Origin: Plumapathes pennacea
Lineage: Eukaryota > Cnidaria > Anthozoa > Antipatharia > Myriopathidae
Reading direction: 5' to 3'
Assembly: GCA_964036295.1 (NCBI GenBank)
Contig: OZ038462.1
Span: 25,555,863-25,619,862, forward strand
Length of the DNA stretch: 64,000 nt
Numbering within the stretch: position 1 is the stretch's first letter; each line of letters starts with the position of its first letter. The notes beneath the pieces are model-generated. The model searched no databases and had not been told where the DNA came from. It saw only the letters and a list, made by a program, of their open reading frames with translations. This document shows, piece after piece, positions 48,234-59,577 of this stretch. The translations under genes and the position numbers were made by a program.

Positions 48234-51200
48234 ATGGCGGCCTCTGTCGGTGCAAAGCAGTTGCGTTCCTCCGCAACTCTCAGGATCTTCTCCAGACGCT
48301 ATGGATTCACGAGCTTGTCATTTTTGTCGAAACAAAGCTTAATGCGAAAAGATACCTCTCAAAGAATCCAGAAAATCTCGTCGAGGTATGTTTAAAATTC
48401 ATATTTTCTTGCAAGTGCAGACCGAGCGGCCCGTTTTTAGCATCACTCCACCCCAGATTCTAATCTGCCAGACATATTCATCTGTTTTTGATGCGTTCAG
48501 ATTGCAAGGACTCGTGGAGACGTATAAAACATAAATTCATAGCTTTTTGGCTATTTTTCTTGCTGGCAAATTGCTCCTAATTTTCACACCTTGTTCGTCC
48601 TCTGCAGCTCTGTTATGCACATGCAGTAAGCTATTGTAGTACTCGAAATATTGTGCGTGACCACACACCGGCCACAAGAGTCACACAATACACTGTTTAT
48701 AGAACGGTGATTTTAGTTTGCCGTCCAACCCAGACTTTTCTTTGGAGTTGAAGTGTACGTTTATTTATTTGCATTTATTAGCTAAATTTTCTTTTTAAAA
48801 GAATCGCTATTATTAATAATGCGTATTTTTTTAAATAGTATCTATTGTAGCTTTTTGTATCGTGTTATAAAAGAATGATTTTGTGCCCAAATTTTCTAGC
48901 TCATGCCTCCAGCAAGAAAAACTAACGTACAGCTATTGTCAAGGAGTTTATCCCAAACCGTTTATTGGAGACACCATTGGACAAAAGCTTGACAAGACAG
49001 CAGACAAGTTCCCTGATCGTGAGGCCTATGTATTCTGTGAGGACAACGAGAGAGCCACATTCTCTCAGTTTAGAGAAGAGGTTATTTTGTCTATCTTTTT
49101 ACCTACATAGATACACCTTAATGATTCTATAAGAAAAAACTCCCAGCTTCCAATAAGCACCCCCATTTTCATTTAATGAAGATAGAGTTCTAAAGTGTGG
49201 CATCATCATTCAGGCCATCATTTTGCAAACTATGCAATATGAAAAGTTCTAAACCACATCATGTGATATACACTGCTGTGCAAGAACAGGAGCAAATATA
49301 GAATACCCATCCACCCATAAATTATAATATAAATTATAATGTAAATTATTGTAGAACGAGGCAATGATATACAATAGACTGTATTGAAATGGAAAGCAGT
49401 GGCCGGGTATTCTCTACTTTAGCCCAAGAACATAATGTAAGAGGTTTAGTAACTATGAAGCATTTAAAGTCGGACCTTGCTATTTCAAACTTGGTTAATT
49501 TGAAGTCCCCGCTATTTTGAATTCTAGCCAAATCCCCTTGAGTATGTTTTCTCAGTCATTTACTGTCGGCTATTTCAAAACCCTGCTATTTCGATATTTT
49601 TTTTCATGTCCCGTGAGACTTCGAAATAGCAGGGTTTGACTGTATGTTGAACTTCAAAAACCCATATCTCAGCTGTTCAATGCCGTAAAGAGCAAATTTT
49701 TGTGTGTGAACTTTTTCAGATGGCTATTCGAGGATTTGGACAAAATCCATTATTTCAGAAAAAAAGCATTTTGTGATGTCATCACTTTGGCAACTGTTAA
49801 TTTGGAGTTGTGAAATTACGATGTAATATTATTTTCTTTCTGTTTCTCGCATCAGGTGGATCAGCTAGCAGCAGGACTGCTTGCTCTTGGGTTAAAAAGA
49901 GGTGACCGTGTGGGAATGTGGGGCCCCAACATGAGGGCCTGGATTCTGACACAGTTTGCAACAGCAAAGGCGGGGCTGATACAGGTATGATAATATGAAT
50001 GTATTTGTACTACTGCATGTTCACAACACTCTTCCAAACATGAGTAGTTTAAACTCATAACTATATTACAGAGCTCTGTAGTATATAAGACTGTAGTATT
50101 GTTGATATCAAGTTATTGTTTTTCTTACTGATTACTCTTTCTTTCTCACTGTCTCCATCTCTGTCTCTGTCTCTGTCATTTTGTTTTCAGGTCAATGTAA
50201 ATCCTGCATATCAAGCATCAGAGGCAGAATATGCACTGAACAAGGTTGTACTTTTAAACCATATTTTATCTGTTCCTTGGTGTTGGTAATAATGTAATCA
50301 TGAATGCACGGTCATGGTCACAGTTTTCTTGATCTGCTAATGGCTCAAAAGTGTCTGGCAAGCCTACATCTCTTCTTGTTACCGTTGACTGTTTGTAATG
50401 TTTCCTTGCTACATTTATGTTGTATTCTATTTCATGGTATTGACTACATCGAAGTGATCAGCCAGCATGTCACGCTCACCAGGTTGGATGCAAAGCGCTG
50501 ATCATGGTGGACACTCACAAAACCCAGGACTATTACCAGATGATGAGCAAGATAGCTTGTGAGCTGCCAGACTCCACACCAGGAGGGCTGCTCAGTGATA
50601 GGTCAGTTGAGATAAATCAGCAAGACCCTGCAAAATACTTGGTAATGTTTAACTAATGATATGCAGTGATCAAACAAACCCTGAACATTACAGGATGAAA
50701 CTTAATTCAAGCTAGGTCTTATTGTAGGTTTGTTGAAATAATTGTTCAAAAGCTTTATTTGACTACAGTATAACCTCTTGTATGTGACCACCCATTGTTT
50801 CAGCCATTAAGTGGTCACTTACAGGAGGTGGTTGTACGGGAATTTCTTACCATGGGAGGTCTATGTATGTGAGATCCAGCTTTGGGCCACAACCAGTGTG
50901 TCAAATAATGCAGTTTTCGTGACTGAATAACACCGTGCATTTTAAGAAATCAACCATGTGTCCTGTTCTACACTACATTACATAAATTCATGTTTTGTCT
51001 GGTCTAGTTACTTGCAAGGAAGTTAGTCCTTGCTCAGAAAATTGCTCTTTGGGAGCATAGGGTGGTTGCTTACTGGAGATCAAAACAATAGAAAAACTCA
51101 AATGGTGAGCCTACCCCCAAAGGTGGTCGCATTCACTTATATGAGGTGGTCCCTTACAAAAGGTTTCACTAATGGTAATTTGACTGAGAAACCAATCGGT

Positions 51201-54200
51201 ATTTTGGTTACTGGTCGCATAAGGGAGGGGTCGCTTATGAGAGATGGTCACTCAAGGGGTCCACTGTACAGTATGGAATTTAAGTTTACAGTTAGTGGCA
51301 GCTTTTTTAAATTTTCTCAGTTAACCAATGCAACCCTGGTATAAAAGGAGAAAATATGGAGACTTAATGTTACCTTTAGAAATAAGTTTTTCATGAATGT
51401 CTTCTTTTTTGTTTGTTTTAGAGTTCCAGATCTAAAATCCGTCATAGTTGCTGGCCAAACAGAACAGAAATACAGGTATTTTGAGTCTTTAGTTTACTCA
51501 TGTCAAAGAATGTCTTTATTTGCTCATGTACACAGTACAGTATACGTGTATGTGAAGTGTGATTTGGATACTGCTTATACTTACATGCACATGGAACTTG
51601 TCATGAAAGTTTTATCATCCATTTCTCCTTTAGTGGCACGTTTTCATTTAACGAACTGATGGCCATGGGTGGAGCTGACGAGAAACAACAAGTGAAAGAC
51701 TTGCAGCTAGAACTACAATCAGATGACCCCATCAACATACAGTACACTTCAGTAAGTTGACACAGAAGGAGGAAGGTGAAGACGGGATGTCGACTGTGAA
51801 CAGAAGAAAGAAAATGAAGAAAGACTGAGAAAAATAGAGAGAAGAAGAGGAAGAGTAGATGTTCATACAGTGAACAGAACAAGGAAGATGAAGAAAAGAA
51901 GACCAAGAAAGACAGGGAGAAGAATAGGGGATAAAAAAAAAAAAAAAAACGGGAAAGATAATAATGATGATGATGATGATGAAGATGTTGGTGGTGGTGG
52001 CAATGATGATAATGATTATGGTGATGGTGATGATGATGATGATGGTGATGGTGATGGTGATGGTGATGGTGATGGTGATGGTGATGGTGATGGTGATGGT
52101 GATGATGGTGGTGATCACAATGATCATGATCATGATGCAGAGACAGACAGCAAGATCATTGTAGAAGCAAAGACAGACATAATTAAAGTCAGTGTACAAT
52201 ATAGTAAGACAGACTGAGAGTGATAAGTTATTCTTATGGATAATCAAACTACCTGGAATTCATCAACAATACAATGCAAAATTCAAACTTTAATGTAATA
52301 TGCATCATTACATCAGGGAACAACAGGAAACCCTAAAGGAGCTACACTGTGCCATCACAGCATCCTGAACAATGCTTTCTTTTGTGGAGAAATCTTGAAT
52401 TATGAGGAGGTAAGACTTACACTTCGATTATTACTGTTAGCGGACATTGCTCGACATGCAGCCACTATATAGCTATATAGTTCTATCTGATGTAATAATA
52501 ATTCACTGGCGTTATTTTTCTTGTTTTGTTTCTCAGTATTCAAAAGTCTGCATCCCTGTGCCTTTGTATCACTGCTTTGCAATGGTGTTAGGAAGGTAAT
52601 TGGCATTTACGATGAACTTTTGTGTAGGACTGTGTGCATTTTCTTAAAGAGACCCTCTCATTGTAGATGCTTTGCGCGCCCATGTTTATATTTACATCCA
52701 GAGCTAGACTTTCCAGAGGGGCCCACGTTATGACTAATCAGTCTGACTGTCGCTGCTTGCCGTATTCAATACACTCTCTGAGTTTGTGCTGATTTATTTT
52801 GCGATAAAACGTAGAAAAACATGATAATCCACCATTTTCGTATGATACGAAAATGGCCGCCATCAGTCACTGGGCGCGCAAAACATCTACGGTGAGAGGC
52901 TCTCTTTAATTTGTACAAACAAAAACAAAAACAAAAAGAGCTGACCGTGTACAGTAATTTACTGTGGAGCTCTGATGTTAATGGAAATAATGAAGACTAC
53001 AGGTTAAGAGATAAGGAGATGATGATGACGACGACGATGATGACTAAGTGACGATGATAGTGATGATGATGATGATGATGTTGATGCTCACATTTTTCTT
53101 CACAGTCTATGTAGCATCACACATGGTATCACTGCAGTTTACCCATCACGTGGTTTTGATCCTGGGGCCGTTTTGAACGCCGTACAACAGGAGAAGTAAG
53201 ATTAATACGCACTTTAAATTGACTGCAGAATCTGAAAGAAGCTGCAGGGTTATAAACATACTTCAGAAAGTCTGTCTTGTCTTTGCTTTCCGTTCATTTT
53301 TCTTAAGGAAATTCTTATTAAAGTAGAGCTACAAAATATGTCACTAAATGACTGTTTAGTTATTGAAGAAACTCCTTGGTTAAATACAAAGGGGTTATTA
53401 CTCGGGAAGGAGTGCAATACGCGGAGTATTTTTACGAGTCGGTTCTATTTTTTCGAGCCTGCTTCAGGCCAAAATTGATCACGTAAGCTAATAAACCAGT
53501 TGATCTGGTTCCTGACGAAAAGCAATGCGTTTCCATATTTGCACTCGTATTTGCCTTTCGAAAATGTTAAGTCGTGCAATAAAGTTCGTTCATTTGTTTT
53601 GTTTCTGTCTTCATTTCATAAATCTCCTATCTAAGCAAGTTGTGTGCTAATGGTCTCGATTCTTTTCAGATGCAACTCTCTTTACGGCACTCCAACGATG
53701 TTTATTGATGTTTTAAATCATCCCGAGTTTGAGAAGTTTAATTTATCATCTCTGCGCACAGGTTTGTGTAAATCTTGATCTTGCTCATCGCTATCTTTCT
53801 GTTTCAGTCCACCCATTCAACCGTCCATCAAATATTTACATGTCAACTCCTCTTCTTTTAATCCTTTCCTAGTATTTCTAATCCCACCCCCTCTCCTCCT
53901 CCCTTTGTCTCTGTACGTTTTTCGCTGTTTTATCTCTCTGTCCGTCGCTCGTCTATCCCCCACCCCTCCTCCTTTCTCATTTTGTCTCTGTCTTTCCATC
54001 TGTATGACTTGTTACTCAATATTCATACCAGTACTGCAGGAGTCTTATGAAAGCTTTCCTTTCCACCAGGTGTGATGGCTGGTTCTCCTTGCCCTGTTGA
54101 AGTGATGAAACAAATCATTTCTAAACTTCACATGCCTGACGTCACGGTGAGTTGGGTAACGAACACCGGCATGCATCACTGTTTTGTGACGTCAGCTGTG

Positions 54201-55699
54201 ACGTCAAGTGTTGGCCGCAGTGCAAGCATGGTGGTCACGTGTCGTTTTTCATATTTTTGTTGTTGTTTTATTATTCAGATAGCTTACGGATTAACAGAAA
54301 CAAGTCCTGTGACCAATCAAACGCTGATGAACGATCCAGTGGAGCTGAGGGTGTCGACGGTGGGCCGAGTGCACCCTAACACAGAGGTACAGCACAACTG
54401 TGTGTGTTTGTATTGTTCAGTTGGTGCTCTAGTACTCTGTCTGTTTTACTATCTATCTATCGTTCTTTCCGTTCGAATGGTCGTCAAGTACTCTGCACCA
54501 ACACCAAAGTGTTGCGTCTCACCGCTATTTCTACATCATTCGTTAGATTTTGATGTTTTTCTGCTTGTCTGTCTGCATCCTTTTCATTCGTTTTTCTGTT
54601 GTATAAATCAGTCAGCCTAACTAGTATTACGTTACTAACATTTCACTATTTCTTCTGTATATATCGTATTTGCCAAACGACGTGAGCTTACTGAACTTAT
54701 CACATGGTTTTCGCTTCTTCTGTGTTGCTCAGATTTTGGCCAACACAACATGAAGCTTCGTCCAAGTCACGCGTTGAGCAAATTCACCCCAACTTTCAGT
54801 CCCTTCTTGTACACGTTCAACTTGTTTAACTTTAAGTAGACCAACATTTCATTTTGTCTTTATTTCGCGCCCGCTTTGCTTCACGCCTGCGCACAAGCTC
54901 CTCTATTTAAAAGGTGTCTGTTCTCGGTCCCAGGCCAAAATCGTGGACTTGGAGGGCCGCGTGGTCCCGGTGAACACTCCAGGCGAGGTGTGTTTCCGTG
55001 GTTACTGTGTAATGCTGGGGTATTGGGGCGACCAGGAGAAAACCGACGCGTGCATTAAGAACAACGGCTGGTTTTACAGCGGGTCAGTCACGTGATCATA
55101 TTAGTTACTGTGATTGTTGTCGTCATCGTCGTCGTACTGTTGTCTGCTGTTACTGTGGTTGTTGTTGTTGTTGTTGTTTCTGCTGCTGTTGTTGATGTTG
55201 ATGTTGTTGCTGTTATTGTTGTTGTTGCTGCTGCTGCTGTTATGGTTGTTGTTGTTGCCGTTGTTGTTGTTGTTGTTGTTCATGTTGTTGCTGCTGCTGT
55301 TGTTTTTGTTGCTGCTGCTTTTGTGGTTGTTGTTGTTGTGGTTGTTGCTGTTCTTGTTGTTCTTGTTGCTGCTGCTGCTGCTGCTGCTGTTTTTGTTGTT
55401 GCTGGAGGTACCTAAATGAGCTGTTATAGTTGGTTGGGGACATGACAAGACACCAGTGCAATGCTTACATTTCTAAACATTATCTGATGCTCCGTCGTGC
55501 GTTGTACTGAACCTCCTGTAATAGATGTGAAATAAATGACTGCATCAGTTTACTAACAAAGATCTTTACTTTATTTTACTTTATGTCAACAGTGACCTGG
55601 CAACTATGGATGAAAACGGTTACATCAGGATTATTGGAAGACTGAAGGTTAGGCTTGACATGAGCTTGTTTGATTGAATGATGAATTGCGTACTGACTG

Positions 55700-55733
<34 letters not shown>

Positions 55734-57777
55734 TAACTCACTCACTGGCTTCTCCGCTCGCTTTCTCACTGCCTTGGACTGTCCGTTGTTGTCTTTTAGG
55801 ACGTGGTCATACGCGGAGGAGAGAACATTTATCCCACAGAAATCGAGCAGTTTTTATACAAGCATCCTAAAGTACAAGATGTCCAGGTACGGCTAAGTGC
55901 GTTCACTTCTCTGTCTATCATCTCTTGTTGCATAGTTGCGGATAATAATTCTCCTTCAGTTGCCTTTTTGTGCGCTACAATCCCAGCTCATCAGCTTGGT
56001 AACTCAGCCTGCTGCCCTTGGGTTTCGTGGCTCTAGTACAACCTTTGGTGGGTCCAGGACGGAGAAAGGCTTACGCGGAAAAGAAAGAGGTGTTTCACAC
56101 ACTTTAAATTGAATCACTTATTCGTGAAACACGTGTCAAGGATTTCTGTACTTCAGTAGTGGTTCAGAAAAGAACGAGCTAAAAGTAACTTTAAGGAATA
56201 CGATGAGACAACTTAGAAGCGGTAACTATTTAATAGATATTCATCTGGTCACTAAGGGTGCGTTACTTTAATGGATCCGTGACCCAAAGTATCCAATTTT
56301 GGATATGATCCAGTGAATCCATCCTCAGTGTGAATCACATGAATTCATTATCCGGATTTAGATTTCAGTAAAGAAACAGATAATCTGTTTTTGGATTTGT
56401 GATCCGGATTTGGACTCCCAAAGAGAAACACACCCTTAGTTGGTGCCGTTTTACTTGTTCCAGGTAATTGGTGTCCCAGATCAAAGACTCGGAGAAGAAG
56501 TGTGCGCCATGATCAAGTAAGAGTGACAGTTTACAATGCGCGGGTTTTTACTCTTTCCTCTTACACCGGTCTGTTTCAAGACCTCTATACTCTTCCACAA
56601 TATCATAAAGACTCGTTGTTAACCCTGTCACTCCCAACACAGTGATCAACTTTGATTTTCTCCTTCAGTTTTTTTACCAGAAACATATAATACAGTAGAG
56701 AGAACTTGCCTTTTGATAGTTTGCAAAGATGAAAGCTGATTAAACTATCAATTCTCACTACATCACTCATACGTTTTCCTCTTAAAAGGTTGGGAGAATC
56801 TGCATTTTGAACTTGGGAATGAAAGGCTTAATGTGTGTTTCTTTCTTGCGTCCCAGGTTGCACGCCGGTGAAACATCAACAGCAGAAGAAATAAAGGATT
56901 TCTGCAAAGGCGAAGTAAGGATTTGTTATACACCTTAGTTTTGCTGTGTACGTACACTGCACTCATTTCCGCTCTATAATAACACCGAAACTGAAACACT
57001 TTGTCGCAGATTGCACATTACAAGATTCCACGTTACTTCAAATTTGTGGAGGAGTTCCCTCTGACCGTCACAGGCAAGGTAGGTGGGGTTGAGCTTCTGG
57101 TCGGGCAACCTCGTTCCCAGGCTCTTTCATTTCCCGGCCCTTCGGGGACGGGGGCCGGGAGATGAAAGAGCCTGGGAACGAGGTTACTTGTTTGGCTGTT
57201 TTGTTGTCCACGTGACTATCGCCGAAACAGCAGAATGGTACAGATGGTAATATAGTACCGCGTACGAGAAGTGTTTAAGGTAGTCACAGCGAGCGGCAGC
57301 ACAAATAGTAAGTTGTTGCTTTTAGTTTCAAGTCATCGTAAGTTTTCTCGCCTTTTTAAGTTGTGTATTGTAGTTGAATTGAACAATTTTTTACTGACAA
57401 GTTTGATTTATTTTGGGCCCGCAGTAATTGGCTCTGCTGTTGCGGTAACCCTGCCATAGTCTTTCTTCTTATTATTTAGTTTACATTTCCTATATTTCTT
57501 TTGTATAAAATATGGTGAAGCTAATAAAATGGAAAATTAAGTCTTATAATATGGTGTAATTGTTACAGTCTGACTAATGTTAGTAACTAGGGTTACTTTG
57601 GGTGTACACGGAGTGCAGAGACGCAGAAACAAGCAGCACAGCGCACATGACAGAAATGGAACCAATTGTACTCAGAATCTTATTTTGTCCAGGTTTTCTT
57701 ATGCTGTGATTGGCTGCTATTCTTAGGTGAAGAAGTTTGTGATGAGGGAACAGGTCAAGGAGGAGCTGGGGCTTTGA
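48234..57777 (+). CDS. ACSF2: ACSF2, mitochondrial medium-chain acyl-CoA synthetase, complete
   Basis: 20 exons: 48234-48385, 48900-49080, 49856-49984, 50191-50244, 50483-50601, 51422-51475, 51634-51751, 52317-52409, 52537-52595, 53106-53195, 53670-53761, 54070-54146, 54279-54386, 54934-55082, 55593-55647, 55800-55886, 56464-56516, 56857-56914, 57010-57078, 57727-57777. Closed frame, 615 aa, the same length as human ACSF2. The Arg/Ser-rich N-terminus fits mitochondrial import. AMP-binding motifs: [14 protein letters not shown] (about 266-279), [10 protein letters not shown] (about 407-416), GWFYSGDL with [14 protein letters not shown], and [12 protein letters not shown]-terminal [19 protein letters not shown] carries the catalytic lysine. 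Family role: ATP-dependent activation of medium-chain fatty acids in the mitochondrion; the human protein is linked to ferroptosis. Introns hold several MITEs and simple repeats. An AATAAA lies at 58271-58276. Confidence 0.95.
49286..49425. repeat. Short inverted-repeat element, copy 2 (with 24271-24418)
   Basis: AAATATAGAATACCCATCCAC at the left, GTGGCCGGGTATTCTCTACTT at the right, and the shared core TAGAACGAGGCAATGATATA. In ACSF2 intron 2. Confidence 0.82.
49467..49644. mobile_element. Tc1/mariner-type MITE with CTATTTCGAA ends
   Basis: Left end AGTCGGACCTTGCTATTTCAA, right end TTCGAAATAGCAGGGTTTGACTGTA. Imperfect inverted repeats of about 25 bp. In ACSF2 intron 2. Confidence 0.7.
50765..51275. 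repeat. Repeat with recurring GGTGGTCACTTA-type motifs
   Basis: Variants of GTGGTCACTTACAGGAGGTG and GTGGTCGCTTACTGGAGAT recur about six times between 50790 and 51260. The ends (TACAGTATAACCTCTTGTA and GGGGTCCACTGTACAGTA) are partly inverted. It looks like a mariner-derived element. In ACSF2 intron 5. Confidence 0.55.
51960..52130. repeat. GAT/GGTGAT simple repeats
   Basis: ATG repeats followed by more than ten GGTGAT hexamers in ACSF2 intron 7, only about 190 bp before the exon with the AMP-binding P-loop. Confidence 0.95.
52644..52909. mobile_element. piggyBac-like MITE, copy 2
   Basis: TTAAAGAGACCCTCTCATTGTAGATG at the left, CATCTACGGTGAGAGGCTCTCTTTAA at the right, TTAA at both borders. 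Longer than copy 1 by a CGAAAATGGCCGCCATCAGT stretch before the right end. In ACSF2 intron 9. Confidence 0.85.
53391..53590. repeat. Interspersed element, copy 2 (inverted relative of 26308-26668)
   Basis: Contains GGGAAGGAGTGCAATACGCGG, TTTTTTCGAGCCTGCTTCAGG and AACCAGTTGATCTGGTTCCTG, all found inverted in copy 1. In ACSF2 intron 10. Confidence 0.75.
55095..55405. repeat. GTT/GCT trinucleotide tract
   Basis: About 300 bp of imperfect GTTGTT and GCTGCT repeats in ACSF2 intron 14. The long open frames over it on both strands are an artefact of three-base periodicity. Confidence 0.95.
56250..56455. repeat. Inverted-repeat element with GGATCC/GGATTT motifs
   Basis: Begins AAGGGTGCGTTACTTTAATGGATCC and ends GGATTTGGACTCCCAAAGAG then AAACACACCCTTA, which are partial complements. 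TGGATC and CCGGATT motifs recur inside. In ACSF2 intron 16. Similar in style to the element at 231-413. Confidence 0.6.
56619..56831 (+). mobile_element. TTAACCC-CACTCCCAA MITE, copy 4
   Basis: TTAACCCTGTCACTCCCAAC at the left and TTGGGAATGAAAGGCTTAA at the right, bordered by TTAA. The best-preserved copy. In ACSF2 intron 17, ending 25 bp before exon 18. Confidence 0.85.
57105..57186. repeat. Short perfect palindrome CCTCGTTCCCAGGCTCTTTCAT
   Basis: AACCTCGTTCCCAGGCTCTTT is followed 40 bp later by its exact complement, enclosing a GC-rich stem (CCCGGCCC...GGGCCGGG). A related half-sequence (AAAAGAGCCTGGGAGCGAGA) occurs at 61852-61871. In the last ACSF2 intron. Confidence 0.75.
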
Positions 57778-59577
57778 CTCCCAAACTGCCGCCATGGTGT
57801 TCTGTGGGAAAAGTTGCGCGTCAAAACTTTTTCGGGATCTGTCATGAACCAAGAGTGAACTGATAAATTACGAATACGGGACTTGAGCGCCTAAATACAC
57901 AAAAGAATGACGGGAGACAAGGACAAAGATGGAGGGAGACTGACGAACGGACGAACAGGATGGAAACAGAGATGGAGAGCTGTAGAGACAGAAAGACAGA
58001 CAGGCAGCGAGACAGTAGCGTGTAAAGGCTAATGAGACAGTCAGACAGAAATACGGGTGTGTTGTGTGACGGTCTACCTGCTCTATGTGTTTATTTGTCG
58101 ATCGCTGTCTACCTGTGACTTACTTTTGTTTGACATTGTCCGAATGGTCCATTTGGTAATACTGTGTTGTCCAAAATGAGAGTCTGTGTTCCCTATCAAC
58201 TCCCGTCGCTCTACATTTTCTTTGTTTTAAAATGCTCATTGTGAATGTTCGATTTTAATTGTGATATATCAATAAACATATGTGAAAGTACAGTCTGTAA
58301 TTGCCTTAGTTGTATATTTGTTGCTGTCATTTTTGAAAAATTGTTTTTCAAGGTCGAAGCTTTTGGTGCCACCAGTGGCCACTATTTCAGACGCTGTTCA
58401 AGACTCTTGATGTTCATCTCAATAGAGTTGCCAACACGTGCATGTAGAACAAGAAAAAGCCGGTAAGACAAGTACACTGTACTAGTGACAAGACCAACAG
58501 TCTTGAACAAAAATCCCGGGCAGGGGGGAGGGGGGGTACTCAGTAAAGTTTTATACAGGGGGCTCCACCCCGAAATCCAAACCCTTACCCTTTCCATATA
58601 CCATTTTTGAAGAAAAGGTACCCCTTTCACATACTTTTCATAAAAAAAAAATCAAGAACATCAAGTTTTACCGCGGATAGAGGTGTTGAAGCAAAAGTTG
58701 TTGATTCTTCTTTTGGTGTGATTTCCGGTGTTTCGGAGATTTAATTTTGTTGTCATTTGCACATTTTAATGGACTAACGCATTTTTCTTTTAAGTAAGAT
58801 CGTTTTCAATGAACCTACTAAAGTCCCGAAAACTGGGTACCGGGCTTACCCTTTTCATATACCTTCAGCCTGAAAAAGGTACCCCCTTCGGGCGGAGTCT
58901 CCCCGTATAGTGCACTACAGGGAGTACCCCCCCCCCCCCCCCCCCCCCGGGACAAAAATATGGGATCCTAACCTGAACAAGATGTATTGGGTGTGCATGT
59001 GACGTAATTAGTGTGGGGGCTATCATAATGATGGTGCACATTTTGCGGCGGGTATAGAGTTTATGTCTTTATTCATACAGAATTATGGGTAGAGACGAAG
59101 TCTCTTTGAGAAACAACTAAGATTTGAAGTTCGTGACAAAGCTGTGTATGTCGCGCTTTTGGCGGACTAATAGCCTGTCAAACGAAGACACTTGTAGCGG
59201 CAACATTTCTAGCGCGCATGTTTCCCAAATGTTGTGCCTGCTCTGAATCACGATGCGTCTTGACCTCAGAGTCACGTATCGTGTATTGCAAAATCCAGTC
59301 TCAACAGGATCTGGTATTTTATTTAGAGCGAAAAGATCTCGTTTAGTCTCAAACTCGAATGAAAAACGACTGGGAACCTCAGATTTGACTTCGTCGTTTT
59401 TGTTTTAGTGCAAACAAGGTAAATTTACTTTTCATTAGTGAAACAGATGCTGCAGTGCTTTGAGTTATCTGCGTCATAGCTGCTCCCTGCTGGCGGGGGC
59501 GTGCGTGGGATGTCGGGTGTATAAAATCCGTCAGCGATCGCTACGAACAGGAGACTTTCTGCGGGTGTTGAGATAAC
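57778..59577. other. Spacer between ACSF2 and the astacin gene
   Basis: ACSF2 3' UTR to about 58280, then a repeat at about 58513-58948 whose ends (GGGGGGTACTCAGTAAAG and GGGAGTACCCCCCCC) are inverted and which carries two CCTTACCCTTT/CATATACC-type motifs. Then sequence without recognisable genes up to the promoter at 59520. Confidence 0.6.
59520..59526 (+). promoter_or_regulatory. TATA box of the astacin gene
   Basis: TATAAAA 52 bases before the ATG at 59578, giving a likely start about 25 bases before the ATG. The only clear TATA box before a gene in this window, which fits a regulated, tissue-specific gene. Confidence 0.6.

Noticed and set aside
51870-52217. Open frames on both strands over the GGTGAT repeats
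   Set aside because: Pure hexamer repeat in an ACSF2 intron. Open in several frames because of its three-base period; no splice partners or domains.
55092-55448. Long open frames (poly-Val/Leu or poly-Asn/Gln) over the GTT tract
   Set aside because: Trinucleotide repeat inside ACSF2 intron 14. Openness is compositional.
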